Source: Odobenus rosmarus divergens
Taxonomy: Eukaryota; Chordata; Mammalia; Carnivora; Odobenidae
NCBI RefSeq assembly: GCF_000321225.1
Contig: NW_004450329.1
Coordinates: forward strand, 831,393 to 895,392
DNA: 64,000 nucleotides
Direction: 5' to 3'
Made by a program: the position numbers and the translations under genes. Positions 57,847 to 64,000 of the stretch are shown here, one piece after another. The notes beneath the pieces were generated by a model. It ran no database searches. It was not told the DNA's origin and was given only the letters and a program-made list of their open reading frames with translations. Numbering within the stretch: position 1 is the first letter of the stretch; each line of letters starts with the position of its first letter.

Positions 57847-58699
57847 ATACTACTTATATGTGTCTGAGACCCAAAATTATGTTTCTAAACCAGATCTCTT
57901 GTCTGAGCCCTTGATCTGGTTATACTACTGTGAGATATCACCTCTGAGATATTTCAAAGGCACATATGCAAACAAATGGCTAATCTCTCCCATTCAAATA
58001 TAGTCATATTTCCAGTATTGTTTTTCAGCATCTATGTAGCTACAAACCAGTTTTATACAACCAATTCCTTTACTCTCATATATACTACATGGTGGAACCC
58101 TGTCATTTTCCTTCCTGAATATCTATTGAATCCTTCCACATCTCTCTTGTTTATGGTCACAACAAGCTGACCCTGGAAAACATATGCAGGCAGGTAAAAC
58201 GCAAGGGGGGAGGAACACAGAGACAGGGACAGGACTAAGCATTCAATATGCTAATGGTCAGCACATCTATTTCAAAAAGTCAATTCTGGAAATTAATTTC
58301 TGAAGATTTGTCCTATTTCCTCTGTCCCCAGAGGCTCTGAAAGATACGAGCATTACCACTGTTGTCAAGTTCATGTCATTCCAGTGTGTCCTCCACCACT
58401 CTGTTCATCACATTTAAATACAAGAAGCTTTATTAAGACTTACATAGTGGTTCTTAATTGGAGGTATTAATCTGGCTTATAGATGTTTCACAATATGGGT
58501 AGGAGGCTCATTTGGCTGGGCCTTAGATCCTGGCTGTTGGTAGATGAAGGCCAGAAATGCCAAACATTTTCCAGTTCAGGCAATAATTCCACCCAATAGC
58601 ACTTTGTTGATAGGAGTATATTGGGAGATTAGGAGTATTTTAGCCATATCACCTTAGGCCTTCCCTTTTGATCCTCTTTTCTGCTCCAATGCTATTCCC
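57847..58699. other. No gene or repeat recognised
   Basis: Unassigned AT-rich sequence. Confidence 0.4.
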
Positions 58700-59025
58700 T
58701 CCCCTTTCTTTTTTACCAACAGAATTCCTACCCAACTTTCAGAACTTGGTAAGTTGTTACTTCACAGGAAAGTCTTGACCTCTCTAAATGTAGGAAATTA
58801 TACGCTCATAGCACTGTGTGCTCACAGTTTTGTAGTTAGATATTTATTCATGTGATCATTTGATAAATGTCTGTTTTGTCCAAAAGTCTGTATAGCTCCA
58901 TGTGGTCAAGAACTGCATCTGGTTTTGGTAACAACTGTATCCCTGGCACCTGACAGTACCAGGAATATGGTAGCACTTGGTAAGTGTTTATTGAATGTGC
59001 AAATGAATGGGTGCATGAATGGTGC
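58700..59025 (+). mobile_element. L2 3' end, well preserved
   Basis: 'ttcacaggaaagtcttgacc', 'ctcatagcactgtgtgctcac', 'agatatttattcatgtgatc', 'agctccatgtggtcaagaactgcatctgg', 'gtatccctggcacctgacag' and 'gtgtttattgaatgtgcaaatgaatg' follow sense L2 for over 300 bp. Confidence 0.75.
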
Positions 59026-61379
59026 AGCCCCTGATCTCAAGGGACTTGCTGTATGACTGAAAATAGGGAACAGGATGTGTGATGAAACACCTTAGAATGG
59101 CCTGTGGGCAGAGATGAGGCACTTATATCAGTCTTGGCACAGTGAACACACTCTGCTGAGAGAAGAGCTAGATTTCACATAGACATGTATTTTAGTGCCC
59201 AGAATCCCTCAGGACTAAAATTTTCTTTTGGAAAGGTGACACTTGAGGTTACCTATTTTAAGCATCTGTCTTGCAGGGCTTCCAAATGAACTCATTGGCA
59301 ACCACATATGCCTTATTTGTGGAGGGGCTGGAACACCCATGGACTGTGGAATTTTGCTTTTTCTTTGCTTCCACAGCAAAAGGCTAGGGGTCTCTTAGAG
59401 AACAAAAGAAGAAGGTAGCCAGAGGTCAGTCAGGCTCTGGTCAGAGCAGGCTTCAGAGCTGGAGAGTGAAAGGTCAGAAAATTATCGAGAAGAGAAATTG
59501 AAGCAACTAGAGAGGAAGAAGAGCAGGGAATAAAAGCAGAGTCAGCTTTAAAATTATTCCCCATAGTTGAAAGAAAAAATATATTTCTCTCATTTGCAAA
59601 GAAACCTGGGGCAGACAGATACCTCAGGATATTCATTATTTCTTTAAATATTTAATTGGGCACTTCAAAAGATCACAATTAAACTTTTTAAAAATATAAA
59701 GTTTAAGTTGAAAGGAATCCATGGAGACCAATGCTACTGAATCTTCTGGTGTGAACAAGTGGCCTTATTAAAAACAGGAGGGGGTGATGGTACAAAGACA
59801 GGTTCCTGAGTCATTGGTTAAAGGAAGCATCCTGACTTTCCTCCCTCTGTTAATGGGCTAAGAAAGAAGGACAAGGAGAGCCAGGAGATTCTACTCTATT
59901 CAACTCTAACTCTACCATGGAGATATGCACTCTGAGGCAATGATATTCCAAATGCTTCTGAAAATAAAAGTCAAGGAAATCATGGTCCATGCCTTGAGTT
60001 CTACCTCTGTGCTTGCACACATGAGTCCTTCCTATTAACACATGAATTCTCTGTGAATTGGCTCATCCATTCTTACTTTCTGAATCTAGACAGCTCACAT
60101 CTAACACTGGCCATGCCTGCCAAGGCCTCAGCTTCCCAAAATCCTGATCAATGGCCCTGCTCTCTGCTGGAAACTTTGCCTTGCTCCTGATCTGATGCCG
60201 TGGTGTCAGCCCCTGCTCTGGTGCTCCCTAGCTGATGCTTACTTTTATAACATCTATCTTTTCTCCCTGCCTTTGAGTCCCACTAATTCTCACAACCAGG
60301 AGCACCCATTTCCCTTCTAGTGTATAGAACTTTGCCCAGCCCTGACAAGGCAAAGGCAAATGAAGGAATCTCAGTCTAGCAAATTGGAATTCCAACACTG
60401 TCTCACTTGCTGTCCATTGTGTTTTTTCTGTCACATCTGTTATACTTGTGTCTTCTTCAATGTAACCAAGCCCACAGTGGGTATTCTAGGGCTCCTCTTC
60501 CCACCCAGTGCTCTAGATAAGGTAGGACAGAGGCTCTGTACTGTTGTTAAAATATTTTTAGGTTCAAATTCCTAATTCTGAACTGTGTATCCCAGAGCTG
60601 AGCAACTACCACTTTCTCGGAATCTTCTTGAATCTTTGTTGAGACTTCCACTGCTTTCTGAGGCCAAGATGGCCTGGCATTGTGCTCTACATGGGCAGCC
60701 AGTGTAGCCTGATGTCAGAGCCCCATTACACTGAATTACAGCTTTCTTGGATATCCTCTCAAGGGGCTCCATAAGCCTCTTTGACTCCCACCTACAAGCC
60801 TAGTGTTCTCATTATGTGGTTTTCCAACAAGCCTGATGCAACTTAAGTATCTTTATGAGCAAAGCTCTGGCACTTACTGGGTTTCTAATGGATACCTCTT
60901 GGCTCTATAGAGGATTGGGTGATTATTTGGTATAGTCTAATTCTATTCATTGTCTCTAGCTTTTTTCTCCAGTTTTGTTTTATCTTGGTTGACTTGTTGT
61001 GCTGCCATCTATCTATATATTTCAGCACAGCTAACACTTCCAGCACAACCCTAGGGAATTACTTGAAGGTAGTGAAGGGAAGCACATGTATTGTAAATTT
61101 GCCTGAAGACAGTCGTGGCTTCTTTAGGAATATCATATTATCATTATCAAGAACAAAACAAACTAGATATCCAGTGAATCTTCTTCCAAACTCATTAGGG
61201 ATAACTCTTCCTTAGAATCATTTTCTTTAAGGTTCTTCAGATTTCTCTTGGTGAGAAATGTCACAAGAAATTAAAGTTTTATTGTTACCACACATGCACC
61301 AACAAGAATGGAGATTATGAAGGCTGGTTGAATATCCAGAAGGTTATCCCTTACATAATTATTGCAATAGAAACCATTA
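59026..61379. other. Long unassigned stretch (2.35 kb)
   Basis: Somewhat higher GC than its surroundings near 60000-60850. Open frames of 63-98 codons overlap on both strands; none has a domain, signal or clear exon boundaries. Confidence 0.4.
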
Positions 61380-61960
61380 GGCACAAGAAACAAGATTGAT
61401 TTCTGTCAAATGATAGAGCATGATTTATTGGATGTAAATATTTTTAAGATTTATTTATTTATTTTGGAGGTGGGGGGAAGGGCAAGGGGAGAGAATCCTC
61501 AAGCAGACTCCACACTGAGCGTGGAGCTCCATTCAGGGCTCGATCCCAGGACCCAGAGGTCATGACCTGAGCCAAAATCAAGAATTGGTGGCTTAACTGA
61601 CTGAGCCACCCAGGTGCCCCAATTGGATGTATTATTAAGTGAAAAAAAAAAAATCAAAGGGAAACAGAGTACATATAATATGTTATCTTTTGTATAAAAA
61701 GAGGGGAACTGATTATATACACATATTGTAGATGCTTATATTAGCAAAAAGAAATATAGGAAGGATAAGACAGAATCTAAAGAAAAAAAAAATTACCTGT
61801 GCTGAGAAAAAGTAGGGAGGATAAGAATAGAAATAAGAATTTTCTGGGTATAACTGTATATTTTGTTTTGACTTTAGAACTATGTGTATTTTAACATACA
61901 GAAAACCTTAAAGCTAAAAGCATGAAAAGGCAAACTCACAAGTAGATTTTTTTGTAAAAG
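61380..61960 (+). mobile_element. Old L1 3' end (L1MD/ME-like), split by a SINE
   Basis: After the SINE: 'attattaagtgaaaaaa', 'atgttatcttttgtataaaaagagggga', 'gaaatataggaaggataagac', 'gtataactgtatattttg'. The left part (61380-61436) is weak. Confidence 0.6.
61437..61621 (-). mobile_element. SINEC, minus strand
   Basis: Tail 'ttaagatttatttatttatttt', G-rich block, 'agcagactccacactgagcg', 'gctcgatcccaggaccc', 'catgacctgagccaaaatc' and head 'gagccacccaggtgcccca'. Duplication attggatgta at 61427-61436 and 61622-61631. Confidence 0.94.
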
Positions 61961-62463
61961 ATGGGAAAAGAAATAAAAGAAATAAAACTATAAGAAATAA
62001 AAAGAAAGAAAGAAAATTATAATTCAAATTGTCAACATAATCACTAAAGAAAGATCAGTGATCACTCTAGTAACTTTTTTTTTTAAATTGCTCTATTAAC
62101 TTCTTATCAAATTTTTATAAGTATTTTTTCTTCATTGAAAAAAACTTAGAAATGAAGACATCCCATTACCAATTAGCTCATCTAGCCCCCAGGTCTTAGT
62201 TTTTAAATATTTTTTTCTTATTAAAAGAACCAGGGCTTCTTAAAAATAATCTGGTCTTTTGGGTCAAAGAAACATTCCAAATATGAATTTGGAATATCTT
62301 ATTATGTTAGAAAACAAATCAGCCAAGAATGGTGTAGAATGCCAACAGGTCAAAAGAACGGGCTTTAAAGGCCATGGGACAAAGTTTAAACGATTTGAGA
62401 AAGAAAAAGAAGAAAAAGGAGGAGGAGTGGAGAATGCCAGTTAAAAATTTAAAAGCAATGATA

Positions 62464-62623
62464 ATTTTTCTTTTCTTTTTTAGAGAAGGGGGTAGGGGCA
62501 GAGGGAGAGTCTCCATGCCCACCACAGAGCCCAATGTGGGGCTGGATCTCACAACCCTGAGAACATGACCGAAGCCAAAATTAGGAGTCAGATGCTTAAC
62601 TGACTGAGCCACCCAGGCGCTCC
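62464..62623 (-). mobile_element. SINEC, minus strand
   Basis: T-rich tail, 'ggggcagagggagagtc', 'cacagagcccaatgtggggctgg', 'ctcacaaccctgagaac' and head 'gagccacccaggcgctcc'. Perfect duplication agcaatgata at 62454-62463 and 62624-62633. Confidence 0.93.
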
Positions 62624-62633
62624 AGCAATGATA

Positions 62634-64000
62634 GAATTTTTTAAAATCAGAATTTTGCAGCCCCACTACAATAATTGACTAAGCAAAGATTCATAAATGC
62701 TGAAATTATTGGGTGTTTCAAGGACATCATGAATCACCAGTCCAGAAAGTTGATAAGAAAGTAAAGAAAGATGAGGACTAAAAATATGTTACTTTATTTT
62801 ATATAAGGCATCTGTGATAGTAGCAAGATCCCTGTCAGCAGAATGATGGGAAATAAATTACTATTGACCTCCATCCATCCCTTTGCTTTGTACTGTCTAG
62901 GCTGTCTTTGTGTTGTTAAAAAACAAAAACAAAAACAAAAAACTTTAATTCAAGTTTTAAATTTTTCACACAATTATACGTCTTTCCAAAGTTTTGCTTT
63001 GATCTAACCTAAGGACTTGGCTTTCTCATGATCTCACAAGCAGGAGATGTTCAATTTCCACAACCCTCAAAATGTGATATTCTCTTACAGACTTGTTCAT
63101 GTTTCAGATCCCAACATGACCAGGTTTCAGATCCCAACTTAACCAATCTCTTTATTATTGTATTATTTATTATTTTCTCTTTACATTCATCTGGTTAGTC
63201 TAATTGTTGTATCTCCTCATGAACAATGATGGGCTAAGTTTTGGTGCCTCCCGTATTTCATAGTTACTAGTTCAGTTATTTCACAGGTAACTGGCTTGTG
63301 TCTCACAGTATTTTTCTCGTAAACTCCTACCATTCTAAAGGGAAACTCCAAAATCCATATGGGTGAGATGAACATAAGGCTAACCATAAAGATTCTTGAG
63401 CTGTTCAAGTCCATAGATATTATAGATAGTCTACTTGGTTAACCTGTGTATAAAATAGTCACTCTCAAAAAAAAATTAACTCTAAAATTTTACTCTAATA
63501 TTCAATTGTCTGACCTTTGTCTTTTATGTTCCCTTAATTTTCATTACCTTACTTCTACTTCCCACCTTTCAATTACCATCACATGGAATTCCCCCTTTCT
63601 TCTCCAGTCTATATACCCTGTGGTGCATGGCTTTACTATTTTTTTAATCATGGTCCTCCATATATCTGGAAGACTAGTGAAACAGAACAACTAATAACCT
63701 AATGGTTGCATTGTAATTCCTAAAACTTTTCCAGTGTTTTGCTTCTTCTTGCCTTTCTTCTTGCTTTGGCAGTTCATAGTAAGCATACTAGTTTCCAATC
63801 TCAGAGGGTAAGCTTCTAATATTTCATCACTATGTATGTTGTACACATAGATTAGTAAACATTCTTGATTATGCTAAAGAAGAGCCCTTTTATTCCTGGG
63901 ATTCTAGGAGATGTTATCAGGAATGGCTTATGAATTTTGTCACATGATTTCCTGTATGTATTGATTATTGTCCTTTATTCGGTTAATGTAAAGAATTGTA
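62634..64000. other. No gene or repeat recognised
   Basis: AT-rich; an AAAAAC run near 62920-62940 and a 16-bp direct repeat 'gtttcagatcccaac' near 63101 and 63123. No coding evidence. Confidence 0.4.

Noticed and set aside
62319..62666. 115-codon minus-strand frame
   Set aside because: It runs through a SINE, its poly-T tail and a lysine-like AAAGAA tract; not a gene.
1..64000. A novel defence, biosynthetic or other gene system
   Set aside because: The window is mammalian repeat-rich DNA without any recognisable host gene; all longer frames trace to L1 or to composition.

Overview
This is vertebrate nuclear DNA from a carnivoran mammal. The diagnostic evidence is 17 copies of the tRNA-Lys-derived carnivore SINE (SINEC; head 'gcctgggtggctcag', Pol III B-box-like 'ggatcgagtcc', tail 'aaataaataaaatctt') together with carnivore-type LINE-1 (L1). 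The GC-rich L1 5'UTR at both 1-1039 and 10.1-11.2 kb resembles what I recall of bear, seal and mustelid (arctoid) L1s rather than dog L1. That sub-assignment is from memory and not computed. I see no host protein-coding exon, no tRNA, rRNA or snRNA gene, and no bacterial or CRISPR system. The window is an AT-rich, gene-poor intergenic or intronic stretch built mostly from retrotransposons.

Layout. From 1 to about 17.2 kb lies a stack of minus-strand L1s nested inside one another. The host is an old L1 (1040-2475 plus 15619-17192). L1-B (2494-4863 plus 11226-15597) is inserted in it, and younger L1-C (4874-11215) is inserted in B. A plus-strand SINE (6191-6384) sits inside C. The 5' end of a still younger, CpG-rich L1-A (1-1039) cuts into the old L1 and runs off the left edge. 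Each 5' end carries the same AAGATGGC (YY1-like) motif. From 17.2 to 30 kb is older DNA with MIR and L2 fragments, an old minus-strand L1 (19.5-21.9 kb) carrying an L1 3' end in the opposite orientation with a long GAAA tract, and a SINE whose tail has grown into about 400 bp of AT-rich repeat (25.8-26.2 kb). From 30 to 42 kb are MIR, L2 and MER5-like fragments and a triple SINE cluster (34.1-34.6 kb). From 42.8 to 46.0 kb is an old plus-strand L1 with two SINE insertions, an internal deletion and a 72-bp inverted copy of itself. At 47.4-47.8 kb a second old L1 3' end contains a palindromic AT-rich repeat. From 48 to 64 kb there are short young L1 tails, SINEs, an MLT1-type LTR split by a SINE, and L2/MIR fragments in otherwise unassigned sequence.

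No genes work together here. The biology is the history of L1 and the SINEs it mobilises: target-site duplications, deletion, inverted duplication and microsatellite growth. All L1 reading frames seen are broken or cut off by the window edge, so none in this window is a complete element.
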